Assembly: GCF_014126615.1 (NCBI RefSeq)
Contig: NZ_CP059897.1
Span: 868,001 to 932,000, forward strand
Reading direction: 5' to 3'
Length of the DNA stretch: 64,000 nucleotides
From: Ciceribacter thiooxidans
GTDB lineage: Bacteria; Pseudomonadota; Alphaproteobacteria; Rhizobiales; Rhizobiaceae
Within the stretch, counting starts at the first letter, position 1; every line of letters begins with the position of its first letter. Positions 26,678 through 34,432 of the stretch are shown piece after piece. Both the position numbers and the translations under genes were made by a program. The notes under the pieces are model-generated. The model saw only the letters and a program-made list of their open reading frames with translations. It did no database searches and was not told the origin of the DNA.

Positions 26678-27475
26678 TCAACTCCCGCTGGTGCCGGAGA
26701 GCGGCACCTGGACCACCATCTCGCGTCCACCAGCGAAGACCCGGACCACGCCTTGTTTCGTCTGCTCGCGCACCGACGCCGACACGTCGGTATTGTCGGT
26801 CGTCGAGCGCAAGGCGAGGGAAACGGTACCGGACGCCTCCGCCGCAGTGATGATCGCGATCTGCTCCGGTTTCACTTCGAGCGTCGCAGTTTTGCCGACG
26901 ACCGCCGCACCGCCTGCACCGTCCGAGGCAACCTGGTCGATCGCAAGCACCCTGACATTCGTCAGCAAGGTCCTGCTCGTGACCTTGCCGGCGGCTCCGG
27001 ATGCACCTGAACTGACGACAGTGTGGATGACGTCGACACGATCGTCCGGCAGAATGAACCCGCCGGCGGTGCTCTCTGCCGTGACGCGAACCGCGATCGC
27101 CCGCATTCCTCCCGGGAGCGAGCTGGAAAGGAAGCCGGCCCCTCGCTCGGAGAGCCTGTCACGCCGGATCGGTTCGCCCGTGACGAGGTCTCCGAGCGTG
27201 TGCCAGCCTTCATAAGACGCAGGCGCGTCAGGGACGTCGGCGCGGCTTATGAAGGCGGAAGGCACGTCGCCCTCCCACCGTTGCCAACGCAACGCGCCCT
27301 TCTCGACGACCGCTCCTCTTGCCATGTCGGACGCCGCGACCAGGACTTCCTTTGATGACGTCGGTGTGGTCGCAGTGACGATCGTGTCGGCGGGCTCCTC
27401 GGACGAGGCAGCCGCGAGCCATGCGGCAACACCGCCGGATGAGAGGGCGAGCACGAGTATGAGGATCCGTATCAT
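26678..27475 (-). CDS. cpaB: CpaB/RcpC pilus assembly protein
   Basis: 265 residues. CpaB proteins are periplasmic parts of the Tad system associated with the outer-membrane secretin. An N-terminal membrane anchor (about 3-22) is followed by a SAF-like domain (EVLVAASDMARGAVV near 44) and the RcpC region (MRAIAVRVTAESTAGGFILPDDRVDVIHT). It sits between cpaA and cpaE. The partner secretin CpaC, normally next to it, is missing from this window. Confidence 0.88.
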   Translation of the reverse strand: MIRILILVLALSSGGVAAWLAAASSEEPADTIVTATTPTSSKEVLVAASDMARGAVVEKGALRWQRWEGDVPSAFISRADVPDAPASYEGWHTLGDLVTGEPIRRDRLSERGAGFLSSSLPGGMRAIAVRVTAESTAGGFILPDDRVDVIHTVVSSGASGAAGKVTSRTLLTNVRVLAIDQVASDGAGGAAVVGKTATLEVKPEQIAIITAAEASGTVSLALRSTTDNTDVSASVREQTKQGVVRVFAGGREMVVQVPLSGTSGS

Positions 27476-27501
27476 TGCGGCGACCCTTTCCTTGGGCGAT
27501 T

Positions 27502-28014
27502 CTACAGGACGGTGGCGTACCAGTGGCTTTGTGGAAGCAGAACGAGTGCTGCCAAGGCGAGCGCGACGCCGTAGGGCACGCCCATGTCGTCGTCATGAAG
27601 GCGTCGGAACCATGCTCTCGATACGAGTGACGTGGGCACGGAAATGCGCCGCAACGGAAGGACCAGCATGGTCAATGCTGCTCCGAACACGGACGCGTAG
27701 AGAGCGAACTCGAGCGCAAGACCGTGACCGAGCCAGAGGACTACGACGGGAGCAAGCTTGGCATCTCCGCCGCCGATCCATCCCATGGCGAAGAGGCCCA
27801 TCGTGCAGGCGAGGGCGGTTGTCGCCGCCAGAGCGCTCAGGAACGCGGTATCGACGCCGATACCAGTGGCAGGAGCGAGAACCAGGTAGGCAGCGAAGAG
27901 GACGATGACGAGACGGTTGGAGATCGTCATCGTTAGCACGTCCTTGATGCCCGCAAAGATTATCGTCCCTGCAAAGAGTAGAAGCGCAATCCACGCAAAG
28001 AGTGCCGAGAGCAT
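27502..28014 (-). CDS. cpaA: CpaA-type prepilin peptidase
   Basis: 170 residues. CpaA is a membrane aspartic protease of the GxGD type that cleaves Flp prepilin and pseudopilins. It has five or six hydrophobic helices. The two catalytic Asp residues are likely those in AGIKDVLTM and GWIGGGDAKL. The ATG at 28014 has AAAGG upstream; the longer frame to 28089 adds a polar stretch without a ribosome site. It is the first gene of the Tad operon. Confidence 0.88.
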   Translation of the reverse strand: MLSALFAWIALLLFAGTIIFAGIKDVLTMTISNRLVIVLFAAYLVLAPATGIGVDTAFLSALAATTALACTMGLFAMGWIGGGDAKLAPVVVLWLGHGLALEFALYASVFGAALTMLVLPLRRISVPTSLVSRAWFRRLHDDDMGVPYGVALALAALVLLPQSHWYATVL

Positions 28015-28216
28015 GTTCGTACCTTTCGGAGTACCGACCGTGACTTGGTGACGATGCACTATGTGCCCGCTTCTCGTCGTCCGCGCCATTCGGCCTGATG
28101 GACTAAGGGAGGACGGGCGATCAACGGTCTGGACTAGTCCGTCAGGTCGAATGGTCGTGGGCGCATCTTCTCGCGTATAGCGATACTAGAGCGAAACCAC
28201 AGGATGTGAGACGCAG

Positions 28217-29503
28217 ATGCGCCAGAAGTCACGACGGCATCTCCCGATACGCTACGCCCGCGGGTTCATGAGGCACTTTGTGCGAGATGATGCGGGCGCT
28301 GTGGCGGTCATCGCCGCCATTGTGTTTCCAGTCGTGGTTGGCGCGATGGGGCTGGGGGCCGAGACCGGCTATTGGTACTTCAAACAGCGCGAATTGCAGC
28401 ACGCGGCCGATGTCGCTGCCCATGCCGCGGCCATCCGCTACCGCGCGGGCGACGGACTTTCATCCCTCGGTGCTGCGGCGACGACCGTCGCTGTCGCCTC
28501 GGGCTTTGTGTCTTCTTCCGGCACGCTCAATGTCAGCACCGAAGCGGGGTCTGGGGCCGAAAAGGTCACTGTCGTCATCAGCGAGACGCATGCGCGGCTG
28601 TTTTCCTCCGTCTTCTCCAATGCCCCGGTCGTTTTCAGCGCCCGTGCGGTGGCACAGGTCACGGGGGGCTCGAAGGCCTGCGTCCTGGCGCTGTCGAATT
28701 CTGCCTCGGGTGCTGTCACTGTGACGGGTTCGACGGAAGTTCAGTTGTCCGGGTGCAGCGTCGTTTCGAACTCGACGGCCTCCGACGCCTTTCTGATGAA
28801 GAATGGCAGCGCGATGATGTCCACGGACTGCGTTTACACCGTAGGCGGTGCGATGACCACAAGCGGCCTTACCCTGTCGGGATGCGATGCGCCTGTCGAG
28901 CGTGTACCACCGACTGCCGACCCCTTCGCCTCGGTCGCCGAACCCGACGACATGCAGATCCAGCAGCTTCCTTGCCGAACGCTCGAGTATATCTCGAATT
29001 CCACCTACACGTTTGACCGATTCCCGTCGGGGGAGGAGGCCCTACGGTTCTGTGGTGGGCTGGACATCAAGGGAAACGTGACGCTGAAATCCGGGCTTTA
29101 CATTCTCGATGGAGGCGATTTCACCGTAACCGCCGGCGCCAACCTGTCCGGTAGCGGCGTGACCCTGCTGCTGGTCAACGGCGCGGCTGTGAAGCTGACC
29201 GGAAACGGAAACATCGACCTCTCGGCGCCGACGAGCGGGCCCTACGCAGGTCTCCTCTTCTTTGCTAGCCGCAGGACCACGGGTTTGGTCCATGAGATCA
29301 CCGGGAATACGGAGTCGACCTTTCAGGGCAACATATACATGCCGACCGGGCAGGTTGCGTTCACCGGCAACTCCTCGGTTTCGGGGGGATGCACGCAGAT
29401 CGTCGCCGATCAGGTGGTCTTCACCGGCAATTCCGCGATGGAAACTTGCGCCCTGTCGAGCGATGAAATCCTGGTCGGCCAGACGGTCGCGCTCATCGAA
29501 TAG
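28217..29503 (+). CDS. TadG-like protein with a repetitive C-terminal half
   Basis: 428 residues, divergent from the Tad operon. The N-terminal 150 residues match TadG/Tad-type proteins: a cytoplasmic basic tail, a membrane helix about 34-55 after DDAGAVAVIAAIVFPV, then a region rich in Ala. From about 145 on the sequence is Gly/Ser/Thr/Asn-rich with repeated short units of the type TGN-x(1-3)-hydrophobic (KLTGNGNIDL, EITGNTESTF, AFTGNSSVSG, VFTGNSAMET), suggestive of a parallel beta-helix. This is a probable pilus-associated or surface protein; its exact role is unknown. Confidence 0.8.
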   Translation: MRQKSRRHLPIRYARGFMRHFVRDDAGAVAVIAAIVFPVVVGAMGLGAETGYWYFKQRELQHAADVAAHAAAIRYRAGDGLSSLGAAATTVAVASGFVSSSGTLNVSTEAGSGAEKVTVVISETHARLFSSVFSNAPVVFSARAVAQVTGGSKACVLALSNSASGAVTVTGSTEVQLSGCSVVSNSTASDAFLMKNGSAMMSTDCVYTVGGAMTTSGLTLSGCDAPVERVPPTADPFASVAEPDDMQIQQLPCRTLEYISNSTYTFDRFPSGEEALRFCGGLDIKGNVTLKSGLYILDGGDFTVTAGANLSGSGVTLLLVNGAAVKLTGNGNIDLSAPTSGPYAGLLFFASRRTTGLVHEITGNTESTFQGNIYMPTGQVAFTGNSSVSGGCTQIVADQVVFTGNSAMETCALSSDEILVGQTVALIE

Positions 29504-29645
29504 GACGGCCCGGCCCGGCCGGTCGTGTACGCTCGGACGCATCCTGAGCTGTGCCGCCACGCCGCAACCACCACAAGCTCAAGTCGGCTGCAACGTCGGT
29601 CTCGTGAACGTCACCGGCGGATGGCGGTCGCCGCTGCGGCAGCGA

Positions 29646-30110
29646 TCAACGCGGCGTGCGCTTTTTCGGGCGGTGAGCCACTATTCGCTCCAGCAGATCG
29701 CTGAGCGTGTTCGCTTGCTCGTCAGAAAGGTGCTGTCCGACCGCGGCTTCGATCGCGGCGGAATAGACTGCCCAGATCTCGCGCCGCGCCGTCTTGCCGG
29801 CGTCGGTTATCGTGATGAGCTGGCCACGGCCGTCTTCCTCGCAATTCTGGCGCACAATGTATCCGGCCTCTTCGATCCGGCTCAGCAAGCGTGACAGGCT
29901 ATATTGCGCGAGCAGCATGGCTTTCTCCAATTCGAAGGGGCGCAAACCTGCCGGCCCGGCCCGCTCGACCTCGAGAAGAACGTCATACCACGCGAGTGGC
30001 GGCAGCTTTGCGGCCTTCAGGCGTTGCTCGATTACGCCCATGGCGGTCTGTTGCGCTCTCGTCAAACGCGCCCAGGCGCGAATAGCGGCATCACTCGGTG
30101 TTTTTTCCAT
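29646..30110 (-). CDS. MarR-family transcriptional regulator
   Basis: 154 residues, normal for MarR. The winged helix (about 45-110) contains LPPLAWYDVLLEVE, LAQYSLSRLLSRIEEAGYI and a DGRGQLITITDAG wing. The ATG at 30110 is preferred; the open frame upstream runs into the operator boxes. It is divergent from the DoxX-Rieske-GST genes with 95 bases between, containing three palindromic boxes, so it likely represses both directions. Confidence 0.88.
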   Translation of the reverse strand: MEKTPSDAAIRAWARLTRAQQTAMGVIEQRLKAAKLPPLAWYDVLLEVERAGPAGLRPFELEKAMLLAQYSLSRLLSRIEEAGYIVRQNCEEDGRGQLITITDAGKTARREIWAVYSAAIEAAVGQHLSDEQANTLSDLLERIVAHRPKKRTPR

Positions 30111-30130
30111 AACGGCGTCATAACACAAAG

Positions 30131-30190
30131 ATGCAAATGCATCCAGATTGACAGATAGATGCATATGCATTAAAAAACATGCAAATGCAT
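30131..30190. promoter_or_regulatory. Three palindromic boxes, probable MarR operators
   Basis: The 12-base element ATGCAWATGCAT occurs at 30131-30142, 30159-30170 and 30179-30190. The middle copy is ATGCATATGCAT, a perfect palindrome. All lie between the divergent MarR and DoxX starts, and the last ends 15 bases before the DoxX start. Position and repetition suggest binding sites for the adjacent MarR; binding itself is inferred. Confidence 0.75.
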
Positions 30191-30205
30191 CTAAATGGAG
30201 TCGCC

Positions 30206-30628
30206 ATGTTTCCCATCACCTCTTCCGATTACGCCGGCCTTGTGCTGCGCCTCAGCCTCGGGCTGATGTACCTGTCCCACAGCATCCTTCTCAAGTTTGT
30301 GACTTACGGCCTCGACGGAACGGCGATGTTCTTCGTGCACGTCGGCCTGCCTGGCTGGCTCGCCTACATGACCTTCGTCGCTGAGGCGGCAGGCGGGATA
30401 CTGCTTGTGCTGGGGATCCAAACCCGGTGGGTGGCTCTTGCGCTCACGCCGGCTCTGGCGGGCGCCATCATCTGGGTTCACGGCGCCAACGGCTGGGTCT
30501 TCACCGCGCCGAACGGCGGCTGGGAATATCCGGCGTTTCTGCTGGCAATAAGCATCGTCCAGTTCCTTCTCGGCGACGGAGCCTTCGCTCTTTCCCGTTC
30601 GCGCACATTCGAGTTCAGCCGCGGCTGA
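30206..30628 (+). CDS. DoxX-family membrane protein
   Basis: 140 residues with four hydrophobic segments, the DoxX family layout (LRLSLGLMYLSHSILLK, TFVAEAAGGILLVLGIQTRWVALAL). DoxX-type proteins are often linked to redox stress or electron transfer, but the biochemistry of most members is unknown. The ATG at 30206 has GGAG 5 bases upstream. It is first in a short operon with a Rieske protein and a GST. Confidence 0.82.
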   Translation: MFPITSSDYAGLVLRLSLGLMYLSHSILLKFVTYGLDGTAMFFVHVGLPGWLAYMTFVAEAAGGILLVLGIQTRWVALALTPALAGAIIWVHGANGWVFTAPNGGWEYPAFLLAISIVQFLLGDGAFALSRSRTFEFSRG

Positions 30629-30652
30629 CATGAGACAACAGGAGATTCCGTC

Positions 30653-31138
30653 ATGAAACACGAACTCTGCAAGGTGGCGGACATTCCCGCCGAAGGCAGT
30701 CTCCTTGTCCCATTTTTCGGGCGCGAACTTCATGTCTATCGCAGCGGCAACCGGATAAGGGCGGCGGCCAATGTGTGCCTGCATTTTGGCGGACCGCTCG
30801 AGTGCCGGGACGGTCGGCTGGTGTGCCCGTGGCACAACGCGGCCTTCGACATGGCGACAGGTGACCGTGTGGACGGCCCGGCGCCGAAGGGATCGCGCCT
30901 GATGTTCCTGTCGACACGCGTCGAAGACGACGGCCTCTACTATGTCTGGGGGAGTGCAGGGCATGACCTCGTTGACGTTGATCAGCCATCCGCTCTGCCC
31001 CTATGTGCAACGCGCAGTGATTTCGCTTTCGGAAAAAACCGTGCCGTTCAAACGCATCGATATCGACCTTTCCCAAAAGCCGGACTGGTTCATGGCGATT
31101 TCCCCACTCAGCAAGACACCGGTCCTCAAGGTCGGTGA
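30653..31138 (+). CDS. Rieske [2Fe-2S] ferredoxin, 3' end apparently frameshifted
   Basis: Open frame of 161 residues. The Rieske motif is CLHFGGPL followed after about 15 residues by CPWHNAAF, giving the two Cys and two His of the cluster. This is a small electron carrier for an oxygenase or reductase. The domain ends near residue 100, but the frame runs 176 bases into the GST gene. One extra G in the G5 run at 30948-30952 would produce a stop at 30964-30966, forming an ATGA junction with the GST start and a normal length of about 104 residues. I infer a one-base loss, real or from sequencing. Confidence 0.78.
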   Translation: MKHELCKVADIPAEGSLLVPFFGRELHVYRSGNRIRAAANVCLHFGGPLECRDGRLVCPWHNAAFDMATGDRVDGPAPKGSRLMFLSTRVEDDGLYYVWGSAGHDLVDVDQPSALPLCATRSDFAFGKNRAVQTHRYRPFPKAGLVHGDFPTQQDTGPQGR

Positions 31139-31622
31139 TCACCCCATCTTCGAAAGCGCCGTGATTCTCGAATACCTGGAAGAGACGGCGCCCCATCCGC
31201 TGCATCCTGCAGATGCCCTTTCGCGTGCCGATCATCGGGCATGGATGGAGTTCGGCTCAGCGGTCCTGAACGACATTGCAGGTTTTTATTCCGCCCCTGA
31301 CGAGGCAGCTTTCGAGGCCAGGATGGTTGCCCTCAAGGCGAAATTCGGCCGGATCGAACAGCGCCTTGGTGACGGCCCGTTCTTCGACGGCGACCGGTTC
31401 TCGCTGGTCGATGCGGTCTTCGGACCCGTCTTTCGGTATTTCGATGTCTTCGACCTCGTCGGCGACTTCGGCATTCTGGCGGATAGGCCCAAGACGAACG
31501 GCTGGCGCTCGGCTCTCGCTGCACGCCCCTCCGTCGCATCCGCAGTCGGCGCCGATTACAACATGCGCCTCAAAGCCTTCCTGCATGGGCGTCCATCCTA
31601 TCTGGCAAGACTGATGCAATGA
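30963..31622 (+). CDS. Glutathione S-transferase family protein
   Basis: 219 residues. The thioredoxin-like N-terminal domain begins SLTLISHPLCPYVQRA, with Cys12 in the catalytic position as in omega/beta-like GSTs, then SPLSKTPVLKVGDHPIFESAVILEYLEE for glutathione binding. A helical C-terminal domain follows. A probable role is conjugation or reduction of an electrophile. The ATG at 30963 is the natural family start; the upstream extension overlaps the Rieske gene. Confidence 0.87.
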   Translation: MTSLTLISHPLCPYVQRAVISLSEKTVPFKRIDIDLSQKPDWFMAISPLSKTPVLKVGDHPIFESAVILEYLEETAPHPLHPADALSRADHRAWMEFGSAVLNDIAGFYSAPDEAAFEARMVALKAKFGRIEQRLGDGPFFDGDRFSLVDAVFGPVFRYFDVFDLVGDFGILADRPKTNGWRSALAARPSVASAVGADYNMRLKAFLHGRPSYLARLMQ

Positions 31623-31798
31623 CCTGTGCTGATCTCAGTGTTTTGACGGCGCGGGCGTGGCAGACGCGCCGCTTCCGATGCCCGCGCTGCGAACCCAGCC
31701 GCCGTGCAACCGGTGAAGGCTGCCGGCGTTGGGTGAGATGATCCTCCCACAGCTCGACCAGGACGGGGCAGGATCGAGCCGTCGAAAGGAGTATCCCG

Positions 31799-32008
31799 AT
31801 GGTCAGCGATAGCGACCGCGATCCGCGGCACCACACGCGCAAGATGCGCGCCCGCCTAGAAGAGACGATCAATCACCTCCGTGAAGATATCGACAAGGTT
31901 GACGAGCCGCAGCTCAAGGCGATGTTCGAGACCTCGGCGGAAGTCCTCGAAGGGCTGAGAACGGCGTTCTCGCACTACGAGACCCGCAGCGAAAGCGCAT
32001 GGCGCTGA
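31799..32008 (+). CDS. Small conserved-looking helical protein of unknown function
   Basis: 69 residues, charged and predicted helical (RKMRARLEETINHLREDIDKVDEPQLKAMFE is a probable long amphipathic helix). AAAGGAG lies just upstream of the ATG. I recall similar short proteins in rhizobia, but no function is known to me. It stands alone between the GST gene and the convergent MarR gene. Confidence 0.65.
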   Translation: MVSDSDRDPRHHTRKMRARLEETINHLREDIDKVDEPQLKAMFETSAEVLEGLRTAFSHYETRSESAWR

Positions 32009-32123
32009 GCGCATCGTCGCTGCTCCGAACTTGGTCCGGGTAAGGTCGGCCGATGGACGTCCCCTCGGCCGACGATCGAAGTCCAGGGACTTCGCTATGC
32101 CATGCGCCGGAGGCTCCGCAAGC

Positions 32124-32681
32124 TCAGTCAGGGCGCGTCCGCCGTTCCGGCAGGTTGCCGGCTTCCTGGTCCCCATGCGGCCCTTCGCCAGAGAGATAGA
32201 TCCGCCGCAACTGCGCGATGAACGCGTCGAGTTCGGCCGCGGAAAAGCGCGAGGTGAAGCGCTTTTCATGGGCGGCGATGAGATCCCGGGCTTCCTGCAG
32301 CACCGTCTGCCCCTCGCCGGTCAGAAAGAGGTCCTTGCGCCGGCGGTCGATGGTTGAGGTGCGGCGTTCGAGGAAGTTGCGTGCCTCCAGACGATCGACG
32401 AGCGCCATCGTCGTTGCCTTGTCCATGCTGAGAAGCTCGGCGATGTCGATCTGCACGACGCCGGGATTGCGCCCGACCAATTCCAGCACCGTGAATTGTT
32501 TCGGGGTCAGGGAAAGGCCGGCCATCGTCGCCTGATAGTCCTGGAAAATAGCGACGTTCGCCATCCTGAGGTGGAAGCCGAGGATCTCCGTCAGGCAGCC
32601 CATGTCCAGAGGGTGCTTTCCCGCAGTGCCCGGACCGGGCACCGAATGTCCATCGTCTTCCAGTTTTCCGTCTCCCGCCAC
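32124..32681 (-). CDS. MarR-family regulator of the ferulate genes
   Basis: 185 residues, GTG start with GGGGAG upstream. The winged helix is clear: LTPKQFTVLELV, MDKATTMALVDRLEARNFLERR and STIDRRRKDLFLT. It is divergent from the feruloyl-CoA synthetase gene. Many MarR regulators of hydroxycinnamate catabolism respond to the CoA thioester; that ligand is inferred here. AT-rich palindromes lie in the shared intergenic region. Confidence 0.87.
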   Translation of the reverse strand: MAGDGKLEDDGHSVPGPGTAGKHPLDMGCLTEILGFHLRMANVAIFQDYQATMAGLSLTPKQFTVLELVGRNPGVVQIDIAELLSMDKATTMALVDRLEARNFLERRTSTIDRRRKDLFLTGEGQTVLQEARDLIAAHEKRFTSRFSAAELDAFIAQLRRIYLSGEGPHGDQEAGNLPERRTRPD

Positions 32682-32747
32682 GCCGGTCTCCCCGCAGATT
32701 TCACGATCGCGGCACTCCTAGCATTTTCCGCTTGTGCCGGCGACCGG

Positions 32748-32769
32748 ATTATATAATATGTAATACATA
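32748..32769. promoter_or_regulatory. Two abutting AT-rich palindromes, probable MarR operator
   Basis: ATTATATAAT (32748-32757) is a perfect 10-base palindrome and runs straight into TATGTAATACATA (32757-32769), a perfect 6+1+6 palindrome. Both lie between the divergent MarR start (32681) and the acyl-CoA synthetase start (32823). The placement suits an operator overlapping the promoter; binding is inferred. Confidence 0.6.
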
Positions 32770-32822
32770 CTAATGTGGTTCGTATGGGAGTGCGGACCGT
32801 GGAGGAGAAGGTGGAGGAGAAG

Positions 32823-34373
32823 ATGGACCAGCACGCTTTTGCCGGCGTCTCGATGGATACGGCCTTCGCGCTCGGCGATCCGGTCGGTTACCGCGCTCTG
32901 GTCGGTCCCCGTCGGCCGGCGGTGTACGAGGTAGGGACGGGTAACGATCTCACCTATGGAGAACTTGACGACCTGGTTGCCCGGTTCGCCGCGGTCTTCC
33001 TGAACACCGTCGCCACGCCCGAACCTTTTCCCCGCATCGCCTATCTCGGACGAAATTCTATCGCCGCAGTCGCGGTCTGCCTCGCCTGCCAGCGCACCGG
33101 CTACGTCTTTGTTCCAGTCAATTGGCGTCTCGGCCCCGCCGAGATTCTTCAGATCCTGGCCGACTGCCAGCCATCTCTCCTGATCCACAGTGCCGAGTTT
33201 GCCGACGCGGTCGGCGAGATTTCTGATCACGTTCCCGCGCTGCTCTCCGTCGAGGGCGAGCATGGCCTGCTGGCGCTGGCCGCCGACAGCCCGCGTGCGG
33301 AGCCTGAGGCCGCGACCGGCGACGGGCCCTGCATCATGCTCTACACCTCCGGAACGACCGGAGCGCCGAAGGGCGTCGTCGTGACGCGCCGCAACGCCTT
33401 TGCCGCAGCGCTCAACTTCGCCCTGGTCGGCGAGGTGACGGCGCGCTCGGTCGCCCTTCTCGACCTGCCGCTCTTCCACACCATCGGTCTCGTCGCGATC
33501 GCCCGCACCACGCTCTTGATGGGCGGACGGCTGGTGATTTCCGACCGATTCCTGCCCGAGCGGACGCTTGCAACACTCGGCGATCCCTCGCTCGGCGTGA
33601 CGCATTATTTTGCCGTACCACAGATGGCGGCCGCATTGCGCGCCTCTCCGAACTGGGACTCCACCGCGCTGAGAGCCTTGCAGGCGATCTTCATCGGCGG
33701 AGCGCCTCTCTCTCCGGCTTTGATCGAAACCTTCCTCGCGGACGGTATCCCGCTCGTCAACGGCTACGGCATGAGCGAGGCGGGTACCGCGATCCATATG
33801 CCACTGGACCCCGACATGGTAGCGGGTTTCCCCGGAGCCGTAGGCTTTCCGGCACCTATGCTCGATGTCCGCCTTGTCGGCGACGATGATCGCGACGTCG
33901 CTGACGGCGAGGTCGGCGAGATCTGGCTCCGCGGCCCATCGGTGACGCCGGGCTACTGGAACAAACCCGAGGAGACCGCAAGCGCCTTCGTTGGCGGCTG
34001 GTACCGCAGCGGCGATCTCGGCCGCCGTGGCCCCGGCGGCGTCATCTACGTGCCCGACCGGCTGAAGGACATGTATATCAGCGGTGGCGAAAACGTCTTC
34101 CCCGCCGAGGTGGAAGCGGTCATCGGCGCCCACCCGAAGGTCCTCGACGTCGCGGTCGTCGGCGCGCCGGACCCGAAATGGGGCGAATGCGGCATCGCCT
34201 TCGTCGTGGCCGCTGTTGCGGATGCGACCGCCGACGAGATCCTCCTCCACTGCGCCGAACGGCTCGCCTCCTACAAGCGGCCCGCCCGGGTGGTGTTCCT
34301 GGAGGCGATCCCGCGCACCGCCTCCGGAAAAGCGCAGAAGCACGTGCTGCGTACCCGTCATCTGCCCTCTTGA
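32823..34373 (+). CDS. Acyl-CoA synthetase, probably feruloyl-CoA synthetase
   Basis: 516 residues. An AMP-forming ligase: P-loop-like YTSGTTGAPKGVVVT, A5 motif NGYGMSEAG, A7 YRSGDLGRRG, the hinge DRLKDMYISGGENVFPAEVE and the catalytic Lys in PRTASGKAQK. Paired with a hydratase/lyase and a MarR, it should activate ferulate or another hydroxycinnamate to its CoA ester. The ATG at 32823 follows GGAGGAGAAG; a GTG at 32775 would overlap the probable operator region. It is 59 bases before the next gene. Confidence 0.85.
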   Translation: MDQHAFAGVSMDTAFALGDPVGYRALVGPRRPAVYEVGTGNDLTYGELDDLVARFAAVFLNTVATPEPFPRIAYLGRNSIAAVAVCLACQRTGYVFVPVNWRLGPAEILQILADCQPSLLIHSAEFADAVGEISDHVPALLSVEGEHGLLALAADSPRAEPEAATGDGPCIMLYTSGTTGAPKGVVVTRRNAFAAALNFALVGEVTARSVALLDLPLFHTIGLVAIARTTLLMGGRLVISDRFLPERTLATLGDPSLGVTHYFAVPQMAAALRASPNWDSTALRALQAIFIGGAPLSPALIETFLADGIPLVNGYGMSEAGTAIHMPLDPDMVAGFPGAVGFPAPMLDVRLVGDDDRDVADGEVGEIWLRGPSVTPGYWNKPEETASAFVGGWYRSGDLGRRGPGGVIYVPDRLKDMYISGGENVFPAEVEAVIGAHPKVLDVAVVGAPDPKWGECGIAFVVAAVADATADEILLHCAERLASYKRPARVVFLEAIPRTASGKAQKHVLRTRHLPS

Positions 34374-34432
34374 TTTTCCGTTTCGCGGCCGGGTTCGGCC
34401 CTCACACAGATTTGGATGAAAGGACTGCAACA

